NCBI GenBank assembly: GCA_947258585.1
Contig: CAMYIZ010000047.1
Span: forward strand, 62,001 to 126,000
Source: an uncultured Haliea sp.
Lineage (GTDB): Bacteria; Pseudomonadota; Gammaproteobacteria; Pseudomonadales; Halieaceae
DNA length: 64,000 nucleotides
Direction of reading: 5' to 3'
The notes under the pieces are model-generated. The model made no database searches and was not told where the DNA came from. It saw only the letters and a program-made list of their open reading frames with translations. The translations under genes and the position numbers were made by a program. Positions 32,668 through 42,084 of this stretch are shown piece after piece; within the stretch, counting starts at the first letter, position 1, and the number at the start of each line of letters is the position of its first letter.

Positions 32668-33894
32668 CTAGGCCAGGTCGAAGGCAATCGGCATGTGCTT
32701 GATGCCGTTGATGAAGTTCGATCGCAGCCACTGGATCTCGCCGTCCAGGCGCGGGTTGCGGATGCGACGCACGATCTCGTCAAAGATCGCGGTGAGTTCC
32801 AGTCGCGCCAGATGCGACCCCAGGCAGAAGTGCTGGCCGACGCCGAACGCGCGGTGACCATTGCGCACATCCTCACGCTGGTTGCGCAGGATGTCAAAGT
32901 TGTCGCCGTCCACAAATACCGCTTCATCAGCGCTGGCGGCGCCGTAGAACAGCTGCACCAGGTCCCCCTTGCGAATCTGCACACCATTCAGCTCGGTATC
33001 TTCCATGGCAGTGCGCCGGAACGCGATCACCGCCGGGTTGAACCGCAGGAACTCCTCTATCGCATCCGGCACCAGCGACGGGTCATCCGCCAGCTGCTGG
33101 AACTGCTGCGGATGCTCCAGCAGCATCCGCATGCCCTGGCTCGTCACGGTGCGCGTGGTCTCGTTCCCCGCCACGATCAACATCAGGAAGAAGTTGCAGA
33201 ACTCCTCTTCCGTCAGCGGCTCGTCTTCCACCGTGCCCTCCAGCAGGGTACCCACAATACCGGAGGAGGGATTCTCCCGGTGCTGGGCCGCCAGCTCCAG
33301 ACCAAGCATGAACATTTCCATCATCGCGTTCATGCCGTCTTCCTGGGACGTGCTCAGGTCCGGGTCGTCCATTCCCAGCATGATATTCGTCAGTTCGAAC
33401 AGGCGCTGGCGCCGTTCCAGCGGCACCCCCATCAGCTCGCAGATGGCGATGAGCGGCAGTTCCGCCGCGATATCCGTAACGAAATCGCAGCGACCGTTGA
33501 CCACCGCGCGGTCCAGGATGTCCCGGGCGATCTCCCGGAAGCGAGGCTCATAGCTTTCCACTTTCTTCGGGGTAAAGGCGGAGCGCACCAAACGCCTGAA
33601 TTTCAGGTGCTTCGGCGGGTCCATGTTGATCATCAGCATGCGCATCATTTCGATTTCTTCCGCCGTCGGGTTCTGCAGCATGCAGGTGCGCTCGGCGGAG
33701 GAAAACAGCTCCGGATGCTTCGACACATAATCCAGCTCAGCCTGGCGCGTTACCGCCCAATACCCCGGGCTATCGTTGTCGGGTTCGTGCCAGTAAACAG
33801 GCGCGTCCCTGCGCAACTGGCGGAAGGCCTCACGCGGCAATCCGCCGCGAAAGGTGTCGGGATCGTTGAGGTTGATATGGGGACAAGTGGCCAT
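32668..33894 (-). CDS. Cytochrome P450 (CYP125/CYP124/CYP142-like bacterial class)
   Basis: Haem monooxygenase, soluble, 408 residues. The haem-thiolate loop is AFGVGQHFCLGSHLA with Cys357; the oxygen-activating I-helix is LIVAGNETTRT; the ExxR of helix K is EEFLR; INMDPPKHLKFRRLV is the B'-C region shared with sterol/terpene P450s of actinobacteria and marine proteobacteria. It needs a ferredoxin and reductase not found next to it. ATG at 33894 with AGGAG 7 bases upstream. A palindromic operator-like site lies 37 bases upstream. Confidence 0.9.
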   Translation of the reverse strand: MATCPHINLNDPDTFRGGLPREAFRQLRRDAPVYWHEPDNDSPGYWAVTRQAELDYVSKHPELFSSAERTCMLQNPTAEEIEMMRMLMINMDPPKHLKFRRLVRSAFTPKKVESYEPRFREIARDILDRAVVNGRCDFVTDIAAELPLIAICELMGVPLERRQRLFELTNIMLGMDDPDLSTSQEDGMNAMMEMFMLGLELAAQHRENPSSGIVGTLLEGTVEDEPLTEEEFCNFFLMLIVAGNETTRTVTSQGMRMLLEHPQQFQQLADDPSLVPDAIEEFLRFNPAVIAFRRTAMEDTELNGVQIRKGDLVQLFYGAASADEAVFVDGDNFDILRNQREDVRNGHRAFGVGQHFCLGSHLARLELTAIFDEIVRRIRNPRLDGEIQWLRSNFINGIKHMPIAFDLA

Positions 33895-33922
33895 GCTGCT
33901 CTCCTGAGCCGTCGCCGGCTCG

Positions 33923-33961
33923 CCTCGGGGCTAATGACCATTAGTTTGAGGCGCCCCGAGG
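33923..33961. promoter_or_regulatory. Nested palindrome upstream of the P450 gene (operator candidate)
   Basis: CTAATG-AC-CATTAG (33931-33944) is a perfect 14-base dyad of the kind bound by TetR-family dimers. It sits inside a second inverted repeat, CCTCGGGGC (33923-33931) and GCCCCGAGG (33953-33961). Located in the 92-base gap between the molybdenum hydroxylase large subunit and the P450 start. No regulator gene of TetR type is in the window. Confidence 0.5.
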
Positions 33962-33986
33962 GCGCCGTCAAGCGTTGAAAAATCGG

Positions 33987-36161
33987 TCAGGAGAGCTGCA
34001 GAGGTAGACGGCGCTGCCGTACCCCGGTCGCGGCGAAGATCGCGTTGGCCAGCGCCGGTGCCGCCGGAGGGGTGCCGGGTTCACCGACCCCGGTAGGCGG
34101 AGCATCGCTGTCGATGAGTACCACGGTCATGGCCGGGACCTCGTTCTGGCGCAGCACCGGATAGTCGTGGTAGTTGCCCTGCTCGACCGCTCCATCCTTG
34201 AGAGTGATCTCACCATACAGTGCAGCGCTGAGCGCAAAAACGATACCGCCAATCATCTGGTCCCTGACGATATCGGGGTTGATGACCTGGCCGCAATCCA
34301 CGGCGCAGTAGACATGCTCCAGCCTGGGCTTGCCGTCCTCCAGCGATATCTCCACCACCTCGGCCACCACGGAGTGGAAGGATGCGTGCACCGCCAGCCC
34401 CTGGAAACGTCCCGGCGGCGCCTTGCCCCAGTTCGCTGCCTCGGCCACTGCATCCAGCACCCTGCGCGCCGGCGCATCCTCAGCCAGGTAGCGGCGACGA
34501 AAGGCCAGGGGGCAAAGTCCGGCCCTGTGGGCCAGTTCATCGACGAAGCTCTCGACCACAAACGCCGTGTGGCTGTGGCCCACGGAACGCCAGTACCCCA
34601 GAGGAACCGGGACCGGCAGATTGTGGTATTCGACATTGATCCCGGCAAAGTTATAGGGCAGCTCTTTGGCCCCTTCTACCGAGGCGAAGTCCTTGCCTGC
34701 CGCCAGCTTGCCCGCCAGCGCAGTTGCCCCTGCCGGCACCCACTGGGGCAGCATGCTACCGGCAAGCTTGGGCAGCACTTGCTGGTTGATACTCGGCCCC
34801 ACGATGCGATGGCGCCAGTGACTGACCTCTCCCCCAGCGCCTACCCGCGCCTGAATCTGTCCGGCCATGGCCGGGCGGTACCAGTCGTGACGGATATCGT
34901 CCTCCCGGCTCCACACCAGTTTTACCGGCCGCTTGAGTTCACGTGCGATCGCCACCACTTCAGCGACGTTGTCGGCGGCTGCCCGGCGACCAAATCCACC
35001 GCCGAGAAACTGATTGTGGATGACCACGGCCTCCCGGGGCACACCCAGCACCCTGGACGCCGCATCCCGCGCCACGTCCGGCGCCTGGGTGCCGACCCAG
35101 ACCTCGCAGCCGCTGGCCGTGAGACGGCAGGTGGCGTTGAGCGGCTCCATCGGGGCATGCGCCAGGAACGGCACTTCGTAGCGCGCCTCCACCAGGGTGC
35201 CGTCCTCGGGGCCGGAGCCCGGCTCATCGCGCACGCTGGCAAAGTCGTCCCCGTCCAGCGCCGCCGCCATGGCCCGGGCAATGGCGCCACTGTCACGCAG
35301 GCCCTCGGCTGGCGGGGTGAAGCGAACATCGACTTTGGCCGCTGCCTGCCGCGCCGGCCAGTAGCCGTCGGCCACCACCGCCACCCCGTGCTCGGTAGCA
35401 AACACCGCCTCGACACCGGGCATCTCGCTCGCGGCAGCGGCGTCGAAGGATTCGACGGCACCATCAAACCAGGGGCAGCGCAGCAACACCGCAGTGAGGC
35501 AACCCTCCGGTGCAACATCAATACCGAATTGCGCTGTACCGTTGCTCTTGGCCTCCGCGTCCACGCGCTGCTCGTAGTGGCCGACAAGCCTCTGCTCCGA
35601 GGCGGGCTTCAACATGACGCCAGTCACCGCGGGCAAAGTGCGCGCCACCGGCACCAGTTCGCCGTAGGCAATGCGCACGGCGCCGTCCCTTCTGCTGATG
35701 ACACTGCCGTCGCGGGCCTGCAGCGCGTCTCGCGCCAGCCCTGTCTGGTTCATGGCGGCGACGATCAGGGTTTCACGTGCGCTGGCGCCGACCTGGCGCA
35801 GGATATCGTAATACACCCGGATAGAAGCGCTGCCACCGGTAATCTGCAGGCGCATCTCGGGGTCGGCAAAGGCGCCGTGTACCGGCGCCATCTCGTAGCG
35901 GATCGCGGCCGGGTCCAGCTCCAGTTCCTCGGCCACGAGGGTCACCATGCCGGTAACAATGCCCTGCCCCATTTCCGCCTTCGGAATCTGCAGCGTGACC
36001 GTGCCATCGGTGTCGATGCGCAGGAACGCGTTGGGCCGGAAATCGGTTTCACTGCCGAGCAGCAGCGGCTCTTCCGAGCAGCCCGTTAACTGAAAGCCAA
36101 GCGTCAGCGCCCCGCCTGCCACAGATACATTGCGAATAAACTGGCGCCGGGTAAGGTTCAC
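33987..36161 (-). CDS. Molybdenum hydroxylase large subunit, IorB (isoquinoline 1-oxidoreductase beta) type
   Basis: Xanthine-oxidase-family subunit binding the molybdopterin cytosine dinucleotide cofactor; hydroxylates N-heterocycles or oxidises aldehydes. From GTG at 36161 (ribosome site GGAGGGGGAA) it has 724 residues. The N-terminus carries a Tat motif in LTRRQFIRN followed by a hydrophobic stretch ending LTGC, a lipobox-like site. Cofactor loops include [41 protein letters not shown] and [13 protein letters not shown] with the catalytic Glu. GTGA overlap with the small subunit. Exported form fits the IorB group. Confidence 0.9.
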   Translation of the reverse strand: MNLTRRQFIRNVSVAGGALTLGFQLTGCSEEPLLLGSETDFRPNAFLRIDTDGTVTLQIPKAEMGQGIVTGMVTLVAEELELDPAAIRYEMAPVHGAFADPEMRLQITGGSASIRVYYDILRQVGASARETLIVAAMNQTGLARDALQARDGSVISRRDGAVRIAYGELVPVARTLPAVTGVMLKPASEQRLVGHYEQRVDAEAKSNGTAQFGIDVAPEGCLTAVLLRCPWFDGAVESFDAAAASEMPGVEAVFATEHGVAVVADGYWPARQAAAKVDVRFTPPAEGLRDSGAIARAMAAALDGDDFASVRDEPGSGPEDGTLVEARYEVPFLAHAPMEPLNATCRLTASGCEVWVGTQAPDVARDAASRVLGVPREAVVIHNQFLGGGFGRRAAADNVAEVVAIARELKRPVKLVWSREDDIRHDWYRPAMAGQIQARVGAGGEVSHWRHRIVGPSINQQVLPKLAGSMLPQWVPAGATALAGKLAAGKDFASVEGAKELPYNFAGINVEYHNLPVPVPLGYWRSVGHSHTAFVVESFVDELAHRAGLCPLAFRRRYLAEDAPARRVLDAVAEAANWGKAPPGRFQGLAVHASFHSVVAEVVEISLEDGKPRLEHVYCAVDCGQVINPDIVRDQMIGGIVFALSAALYGEITLKDGAVEQGNYHDYPVLRQNEVPAMTVVLIDSDAPPTGVGEPGTPPAAPALANAIFAATGVRQRRLPLQLS

Positions 36162-36634
36162 GCTTCCCCCTCCACCGCCGGCTCCCAGTGCGCCACGGCG
36201 GCTACGCTGAGAATAGCCCGCTGCACTTTGTGGTAAGTACCGCAGCGACACAGATTGCCCGCCATGGCCTGGCGAATGTTGGCCTCATCGGGCGCGGGGT
36301 TGGCCGCCAGCAGAGCCGCTGCGGACATGATCTGCCCCGATTGGCAGTAACCGCACTGGGGTACATTGTGTTCCACCCACGCCCGCTGCAATGGGTGCTC
36401 GCCGCCGAGCCCCTCGATGGTCGTCACCGCCTTGCCGGCCACCGCCGCCAGCGGCAGGGAGCAGCTGCGCACGGCGGCGCCATCCAGGTGCACCGTACAG
36501 GCGCCGCAGAGACCCATGCCACAGCCAAACTTGGTACCGGTGAGGCCCAGATTGTCCCGCAGCGCCCACAACAACGGGGTTTGCGGGTCGATTTCGAGAC
36601 TGACGTCGCCGCCATTGAGGGTAAACGCAACCAT
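36158..36634 (-). CDS. Molybdenum hydroxylase [2Fe-2S] small subunit, IorA type
   Basis: Electron-transfer subunit of 158 residues with two [2Fe-2S] sites: plant-type cluster C38, C43, C46, C58 ([16 protein letters not shown]) and the second cluster C94, C97, C129, C131 ([16 protein letters not shown]). Partner of the large subunit, whose GTG start overlaps its stop. No signal peptide of its own, so export would be by hitch-hiking on the Tat signal of the large subunit. Four bases before it ends the bcp intergenic space. Confidence 0.94.
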   Translation of the reverse strand: MVAFTLNGGDVSLEIDPQTPLLWALRDNLGLTGTKFGCGMGLCGACTVHLDGAAVRSCSLPLAAVAGKAVTTIEGLGGEHPLQRAWVEHNVPQCGYCQSGQIMSAAALLAANPAPDEANIRQAMAGNLCRCGTYHKVQRAILSVAAVAHWEPAVEGEA

Positions 36635-36638
36635 GAGG

Positions 36639-37115
36639 TTAAAGCTTTAGCTCCTTGATCAGCTGCAGGACGTCATCATGGTGGGTCTTGGTGGCAACCT
36701 TGTCCATCACATGCTTGAGACGGCCGTCCTTGCCAATGATAAAACTGGTGCGCAGTATGCCCATGAACTCCCGACCCATGAATTTCTTCAGGCCCCAGGC
36801 GCCGTATTTCTCGGCAACCGCATGGTCCTCATCTGACAACAGGGTAAAATTGAGGTCCTGCTTCTCAATGAATTTTCCCAGGCGCGCAACCGGGTCCGGA
36901 CTCACGCCAAGAACCACCGTATCCGCCTTGGCCAGCGCTTTCTGGCTGTCGCGAATGCCGCAGGCCTGCACGGTACAGCCCGGGGTCATGGCCTTGGGGT
37001 AAAAATACAGCACCACGTTTTTCTTGTCCCGAAACTGCTTCAGGGTCACGGTTTTGCCGTCCTGGTCGGGCAGGGAAAACGCCGGTGCCAGGTTACCAAG
37101 CTTGGGAAATGCCAT
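36639..37115 (-). CDS. bcp: Thioredoxin-dependent thiol peroxidase Bcp
   Basis: Peroxiredoxin reducing hydroperoxides. The 158-residue protein has peroxidatic Cys47 in [15 protein letters not shown] and resolving Cys52, the E. coli BCP arrangement. ATG at 37115 is preceded by AGAAGGAG at 8 bases; the frame is open for 280 bases upstream without coding character. It lies 4 bases before the molybdenum hydroxylase small subunit start on the same strand, consistent with handling of peroxide made by that enzyme, which is inference. Confidence 0.94.
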   Translation of the reverse strand: MAFPKLGNLAPAFSLPDQDGKTVTLKQFRDKKNVVLYFYPKAMTPGCTVQACGIRDSQKALAKADTVVLGVSPDPVARLGKFIEKQDLNFTLLSDEDHAVAEKYGAWGLKKFMGREFMGILRTSFIIGKDGRLKHVMDKVATKTHHDDVLQLIKELKL

Positions 37116-37161
37116 TGCCTGCTCTCCTTCTGGTCGTGTTGCAGCTGGCCCCCGGGACGCG

Positions 37162-37716
37162 TCAGTCCCGGGGACGCCTGCGCTCAATGGCCGACACCCT
37201 GACCGGAAAGTCCCCGGTAGTGACGTCGACAAAGTACTCTTGCAGTGTTTCGCGGATAACCGGGAAGGCGATCTCGTCCCAGGGGATATCCTGTTCGAGG
37301 AACAGCCCACTATCGCTGCTCTCGGGCCCCACGCCAAAGGCACCATCCACCACCTCGCAGCGGTAGAACATGTAGACCTGGCTGATATGGGGCACATCGA
37401 ATATGCGGTACAGCTCCAGATCGCTCACCCGGGCCCGGGCCTCTTCCCAGGTCTCCCGGGCAGCGCCCTGGACTGTGGTCTCGCCGTTTTCCATGAAGCC
37501 CGCGGGGAGGGTCCAGTAGCCGCGACGGGGCTCGATGGCGCGCTTGCACAGGAGTATCCTGCCCTCGAAGACGGGCACGCAGCCGACGATGACCCGCGGG
37601 TTGATGTAATGGATGGTCTCGCAGGAAACGCAGACAAATCGCTGACGGTCGTCCCCTTCGGGGATTCGCAGGCCGACCTCGGCGCCACAACTGGTACAGA
37701 ACTTAATCACATCCAC
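37162..37716 (-). CDS. Nudix hydrolase with N-terminal zinc ribbon
   Basis: The 184-residue protein opens with a zinc ribbon of CTSC and CVSC (residues 7-10 and 29-32), a layout seen in NudC-like and ADP-ribose pyrophosphatase-like proteins. The Nudix box is GFMENGETTVQGAARETWEE followed by A, with the catalytic REx2EE kept. GTG start at 37716 (a second GTG six bases later is possible). Probable substrates are NADH- or FAD-type dinucleotides; not determinable here. It sits between the flavin reductase and bcp genes. Confidence 0.85.
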   Translation of the reverse strand: MDVIKFCTSCGAEVGLRIPEGDDRQRFVCVSCETIHYINPRVIVGCVPVFEGRILLCKRAIEPRRGYWTLPAGFMENGETTVQGAARETWEEARARVSDLELYRIFDVPHISQVYMFYRCEVVDGAFGVGPESSDSGLFLEQDIPWDEIAFPVIRETLQEYFVDVTTGDFPVRVSAIERRRPRD

Positions 37717-37734
37717 TATCCGTTATCGTCCCGG

Positions 37735-38214
37735 TCAGGCGAGCGCGCGATAGGCACCGCTGTAAAACAGCAGCGGCTCACCCTCCGGGCGCACCTGCAT
37801 CGCATCCACGCGCCCAACAATGATCAGGTGGTCGCCGCCGGGATGGGTTGCATCCAGGCTGCACTCAAAGCTCACCAGCGCGTCGTTGATCAGGGGCGCA
37901 CCGCCATTTTCGCCCGGCGTGAAGTGCCCGGGTTCCAGAATGTGATCGCCCTTGCGCGCGTACCGCGAGGACAGCTCCTGCTGGTTTCCTGCGAGGACGT
38001 TGATGGCGTAGTGCCCGGCACCCGCAAACACATCGAATACTTCCGAGTTGTTCTGCAGGCTCCACAGTACCAGCGGCGGGTCCAGCGACACCGAGCTGAA
38101 GGAGTTGGCGGTCAGCGCCAGCGGCTCTCCCTGTTCATTCACCGCAGTAATCAGGCACACCCCCGTGGTAAAGCGCCCCAGGGCATTGCGAAACTCACGT
38201 CCATCCAACTCCAT
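37735..38214 (-). CDS. Flavin reductase domain protein (HpaC/RutF-like)
   Basis: A 159-residue split-barrel flavoprotein: FRNALGRFTTGVCLITAVNEQG, LALTANSFSSVSLDPPLVLW and HYAINVLAGNQQELS are the flavin-binding blocks of NAD(P)H:FMN reductases that feed two-component monooxygenases. No oxygenase component is adjacent, though the LLM-class enzyme at 39.7 kb is a possible partner. 41 bases after moaE on the same strand. Confidence 0.88.
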   Translation of the reverse strand: MELDGREFRNALGRFTTGVCLITAVNEQGEPLALTANSFSSVSLDPPLVLWSLQNNSEVFDVFAGAGHYAINVLAGNQQELSSRYARKGDHILEPGHFTPGENGGAPLINDALVSFECSLDATHPGGDHLIIVGRVDAMQVRPEGEPLLFYSGAYRALA

Positions 38215-38255
38215 GTCCTACTCCACTGTTGGTACTGTTATTGACACATATCGGT

Positions 38256-38732
38256 TCACCGGGAACTTCCTTGCGGGGGTTGCCAGCGCGCAGCGCGCTC
38301 ATCGTCGCTGCTGCGCGCCTCCACCCATGCCGATCCCGCGGGGCCGTGCTCTTTCTTCCAGAAGGGTGCCCGGGTCTTGAGAAAATCCATAATGAAGTCA
38401 CAGGCGGCAAAGGCTTCGCCCCGGTGAGCGGCACCGACGCCGACCCAAACGATGGGCTCGCCCGGCGCCAGCCGCCCAACCCGGTGGACCACCGTCGCCG
38501 CGAGCAGTGGCCAGCGCGCCGCCGCGTCCTCCAGGATGAGCTGCAGGCTGCGCTCAGTCATGCCCGGGTAATGCTCCAGCTCGAGGGTGGTCACCGCTGC
38601 GCTGCCCTCCCCGCCCCTGACATAGCCGGTGAATTCAACCACGGCGCCACAGTCGGCGACCTTCAGCGACCGATGCAGGGCGGCAGGATCAAACGCCTGC
38701 TCCTGCACCTGTGCCTGCAGCACCGCAGCCAC
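38256..38732 (-). CDS. moaE: Molybdopterin synthase catalytic subunit MoaE
   Basis: Large subunit of molybdopterin synthase, adding two sulfurs from MoaD thiocarboxylate to precursor Z. The 158-residue protein contains GAVVEFTGYVRG, LELEHYPGMTE, HRVGRLAPGEPIVWVGVGAAHRGEAF and the active-site lysines of FWKKEHG. Start is GTG at 38732, three bases after the moaD stop. The moaC-moaD-moaE set lies upstream of the molybdenum hydroxylase on the same strand. Confidence 0.95.
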   Translation of the reverse strand: MAAVLQAQVQEQAFDPAALHRSLKVADCGAVVEFTGYVRGGEGSAAVTTLELEHYPGMTERSLQLILEDAAARWPLLAATVVHRVGRLAPGEPIVWVGVGAAHRGEAFAACDFIMDFLKTRAPFWKKEHGPAGSAWVEARSSDDERAARWQPPQGSSR

Positions 38733-38735
38733 TGC

Positions 38736-38987
38736 TCAGCCGCCAGTCACGGGAGGGAAGAATGCCACCTCGTCACCCTCCCGCAGCAAGTCGGCCGGCT
38801 CCGCGACACACTGGTTCACGGCTATCAGCAGATTGGGCTGCCCGAGCGCAGCCTGCCACTGGGGGCCGCGCTGCTGCAGATGGGAGAGCAGTTTCTCCAC
38901 CGTGGCAGCGTCTGCCGACCAGGGCACTTCCAGCCGGTCGCAGCCAAGCTGTTCCCGCACCCGGGCGAAAAACAGTAGCCGCAGCAT
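38736..38987 (-). CDS. moaD: Molybdopterin synthase sulfur carrier MoaD
   Basis: Ubiquitin-fold carrier of 83 residues ending in the required Gly-Gly (FFPPVTGG), where the thiocarboxylate forms. N-terminal strand [15 protein letters not shown] and AVNQCVAEPADLLREGDEVAF are typical. The ATG overlaps the moaC stop (TGATG). Confidence 0.94.
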   Translation of the reverse strand: MLRLLFFARVREQLGCDRLEVPWSADAATVEKLLSHLQQRGPQWQAALGQPNLLIAVNQCVAEPADLLREGDEVAFFPPVTGG

Positions 38988-39475
38988 CAGACCTCACCGA
39001 CCTCGCGCTGCCAGTCTCCCGAGCGACCGCCGCGCTTTTCCGCCAGGCAGATCTCGCCGATGACCATGCCGCGATCGACGGCCTTGCACATGTCGTATAT
39101 GGTCAGCGCGGCTACCGATGCGGCGGTCAAGGCCTCCATTTCCACCCCGGTTTTGCCCTCCAGTCGACAGCGCGCGGTGATATTCACGGCGCTGGCTGCG
39201 GTATCCAGGGAAAAATCGAGGTCGATACTGCTCAACATCAGGGGGTGACAGAGGGGAATGAGCTCCGAGCATTTCTTGGCTGCCTGGATGCCGGCAATGC
39301 GGGCCACAGTGAGCACATCGCCCTTGGCATGCGCCCCGGCCTGCAGCAAACGCATGGTCTCCGGCTCCATGGACACCCGCGCGGTTGCCACCGCCTCGCG
39401 CCGTGTTTCGGGCTTGTCCCCCACATCCACCATGCGGGCCGTGCCCGACGCATCCAGATGCGTCAATTCCGCCAT
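38987..39475 (-). CDS. moaC: Cyclic pyranopterin monophosphate synthase MoaC
   Basis: Second step of molybdenum cofactor synthesis, rearranging the MoaA product. The 162-residue protein has the full MoaC signature: [44 protein letters not shown] and [28 protein letters not shown]. The ATG at 39475 gives the standard length. First gene of moaC-moaD-moaE; moaA and moaB are not in the window. The 179-base gap to the divergent LLM gene (39476-39654) must hold both promoters; none was recognised. Confidence 0.96.
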   Translation of the reverse strand: MAELTHLDASGTARMVDVGDKPETRREAVATARVSMEPETMRLLQAGAHAKGDVLTVARIAGIQAAKKCSELIPLCHPLMLSSIDLDFSLDTAASAVNITARCRLEGKTGVEMEALTAASVAALTIYDMCKAVDRGMVIGEICLAEKRGGRSGDWQREVGEV

Positions 39476-39654
39476 TGCGTGTTGATCCCTGTCGCCTGTC
39501 GTGGCCGCGAGTGTATCCAATCGGCTGCCAGATTAACACCGATGCTGAGCGCTTGTGCCAGCCAGCATGGCCGCTTTGGCGCCTTGTCGCCTCCCCTGAA
39601 TAAGGTAGAGTAGCTGCGAGACAAGCACCCGATATCCAGCAAAGGACACAGCGC

Positions 39655-40668
39655 ATGAGCAAGCTTTCCCTGGGACTGCAACTCGGCTACTGGGGCGCAC
39701 AGCCGCCACCGAACCTGGTGTCCCTGGCCCAGGAGGCAGAGCGCCTGGACTTCGACTCGGTGTGGGTGGCGGAATCCTGGGGCAACGACTGTTTCACCCC
39801 ACTGGCCTGGATCGGCAGCCAGACCTCGCGCATCCGCCTGGGGACCGCTGTGGCCCAGTTGTCCGCCCGCACCCCAACGGCCTGTGCCATGGCCGCCATG
39901 GCACTGGACCACCTGTCCGGAGGGCGTATGATCCTGGGCCTGGGAGTTTCCGGCCCGCAGGTCGTGGAAGGCTGGTACGGCGCGCCCTACAGCAAGCCGG
40001 TGACCCGGACCCGGGACTACGTCGAGATCATCCGCAAAGTGCTGGCCCGGGAGGAACCGGTAACCAGCGACAGCGAATTCTATCCCCTGCCTTTCCGGGG
40101 CCCCGGAGCCTGGAACATGGGCAAGCCGCTGAAATCGATTGTGCATCCACTGCGGGCCGACCTGCCTGTCTTTATCGGCGCCGAGGGTCCCAAAAACGTC
40201 GAGCAGACGGCGGAAATCGCCGATGGCTGGCTACCCCTGTACTACTCACCCTACCGGCAGGAGGTCTACGCTGATCAACTGCGCAAGGCCAGGCCCGGCT
40301 TCGAAATCCCCGCGCTGGTCCTGTGCAACATCAATGACAATCTGGAAGAGGCGCTCTACCCGGTCAAGGCCATGCTGGGCTTCTATATTGGCGGCATGGG
40401 CTCCAAAGCGCGCAATTTCCACAAGGAACTGATGGCACGCATGGGCTTTGCGGACGAGGCGGAACAGATCCAGGAGCTGTTCTTTGCCGGCAAACGCGAC
40501 CAGGCCATTGCATTGGTGCCCGACCAGTTCGCCGACGAGATTTCCCTCTGCGGTCCCCGCGACCGGATCCGGGAAAAAATTCGCGACTGGGAAAACTCGC
40601 CGGTCACCAGCCTGCTGATCAACGGCGACAGCAACCTGCTGCGCAACATGGCGGAACTCGTGCTTTGA
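39655..40668 (+). CDS. LLM-class flavin/F420-dependent oxidoreductase
   Basis: Luciferase-like TIM-barrel oxidoreductase of 337 residues. It opens LSLGLQLGYWGAQPPPNLVS, with FDSVWVAESWGND, LGTAVAQLSARTPTACAMAA and GGRMILGLGVSGPQVVEGWYG, closely like the mycobacterial F420-dependent group (TIGR03559-type). Whether it uses F420 or FMN is undecided: F420 is uncommon in gammaproteobacteria and no F420 biosynthesis gene is in view. 56 bases upstream of the MFS carrier, probably cotranscribed. Confidence 0.85.
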   Translation: MSKLSLGLQLGYWGAQPPPNLVSLAQEAERLDFDSVWVAESWGNDCFTPLAWIGSQTSRIRLGTAVAQLSARTPTACAMAAMALDHLSGGRMILGLGVSGPQVVEGWYGAPYSKPVTRTRDYVEIIRKVLAREEPVTSDSEFYPLPFRGPGAWNMGKPLKSIVHPLRADLPVFIGAEGPKNVEQTAEIADGWLPLYYSPYRQEVYADQLRKARPGFEIPALVLCNINDNLEEALYPVKAMLGFYIGGMGSKARNFHKELMARMGFADEAEQIQELFFAGKRDQAIALVPDQFADEISLCGPRDRIREKIRDWENSPVTSLLINGDSNLLRNMAELVL

Positions 40669-40724
40669 CCTGACCTGCACAAACGCTATATTGGCGGGAC
40701 ATAAAAACACAAGGAACTCCGACT

Positions 40725-42026
40725 GTGAGCCAGATGGCACAGGATTACTCGGCCGGTTACAAGCGTTTTGTCCTGGTCATGCTCACCATCGTCTACGCGT
40801 TCAACTTCATCGACCGCCAGATCCTGGTGATCCTGCAGGAGCCCATCAAGGCCGACATGGGGCTGTCAGATGCCCAGCTGGGGTTGCTCAGCGGCTTCAG
40901 TTTTGCCCTGATCTACGTTACCGCCGGCATTCCCATCGCCTACTGGGCGGACCGCGGCAACCGCCGCAACATCGTCTCCCTGGCACTGGCGGTCTGGAGC
41001 GGCATGACCGCCCTGTCCGGCTTTGTGCAGAACTACGGTCAGCTACTGGCGGCACGGATTGGAGTCGGCCTTGGTGAAGCGGGCGGCAGCCCCCCCGCAC
41101 ACTCGATGATCAGCGACTATTTCCCCCCGGAACAGCGTGGCCGGGCGCTCTCCTTTTACTCGACCGGCATCTATGTCGGTATTCTGTTCGGTTTTATGTT
41201 TGGCGGGGTAATCGCCGAAGCCTTTGGCTGGCGCATGGCGTTCCTGGTAGTAGGTATCCCGGGAGTGCTGTTCGCCATTGTGTTGAGGTTCACGGTACAG
41301 GAACCGATACGAGGACGCTGGGACACCGCCGCTGAGACTGCGCAGCGGCCGACGTTCGCGGAAACCCTGGCGGTGCTGAAACAGCTGCCGTCGTTCTGGT
41401 ACATCGCCGTGGGCTGCGCGTTGACCGCCTTCGTGGGTTACGGCGTTGGCAATTTCTTTCCCTCCTTCCTGATCCGCAACCACGGACTCAGCATTGCCCA
41501 GGTGGGCGTGGTGCTGGCCCTGGTCTCCGGTGTCGGTGGCGCCCTGGGCACTTACCTCGGGGGTTACCTGGGTGACCGCTTCGGCGCGCGCGACCCGCGC
41601 TGGTACCTGTGGGTTCCCATGTACGGCGGCCTGATCGCCTTCGGCCCCTACCTGTATGTATTGCTGACAGACAACACGACCCACCTCCTGGCCATTCTGG
41701 TGTTTACCAACATCCTCACTGCAATGTACCTTGGTCCCTGCATTGCCATGTCCCATGCGCTGGTGCCACCCTCCATGCGCGCCCTGACCTCGGCGATCCT
41801 GTTCTTTGTGCTGAACATGATCGGTCTGGGCCTCGGCCCGTTCCTGACCGGCCTGACCAGTGACCTGCTGGCTCCCCGCTTCGGTGACCAGAGCCTGCGC
41901 TATGCCATGGTCCTGGCTTCAATGACAGGCCTCATCGCGATCGCCCTTTTCTACCTCGGGGCCCGCAAGCTCCCCGCTGACCTGGCCAGGCGCGAAAGCG
42001 ACCGCAGTGCCCTGGCAGTGGCTTGA
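40725..42026 (+). CDS. MFS transporter, Spinster family
   Basis: Inner-membrane carrier of 433 residues with about 12 hydrophobic helices. The Spinster-type start is seen in VYAFNFIDRQILVILQEPIKADMGLSDAQLGLL; ADRGNRRNIVSLAL is the MFS A-motif loop and GEAGGSPPAHSMISDYFPPEQRGRALS follows. GTG start at 40725 with AAGGA 9 bases upstream; an ATG nine bases later is possible. Homologues accompany catabolic clusters for aromatic or steroid acids; the substrate here is unknown. Confidence 0.9.
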   Translation: MSQMAQDYSAGYKRFVLVMLTIVYAFNFIDRQILVILQEPIKADMGLSDAQLGLLSGFSFALIYVTAGIPIAYWADRGNRRNIVSLALAVWSGMTALSGFVQNYGQLLAARIGVGLGEAGGSPPAHSMISDYFPPEQRGRALSFYSTGIYVGILFGFMFGGVIAEAFGWRMAFLVVGIPGVLFAIVLRFTVQEPIRGRWDTAAETAQRPTFAETLAVLKQLPSFWYIAVGCALTAFVGYGVGNFFPSFLIRNHGLSIAQVGVVLALVSGVGGALGTYLGGYLGDRFGARDPRWYLWVPMYGGLIAFGPYLYVLLTDNTTHLLAILVFTNILTAMYLGPCIAMSHALVPPSMRALTSAILFFVLNMIGLGLGPFLTGLTSDLLAPRFGDQSLRYAMVLASMTGLIAIALFYLGARKLPADLARRESDRSALAVA

Positions 42027-42084
42027 CCGTGCCCAACAGGCCCCATAGCTTGAACACCGGGCTGGGCATCCAGGGCAACACGCT

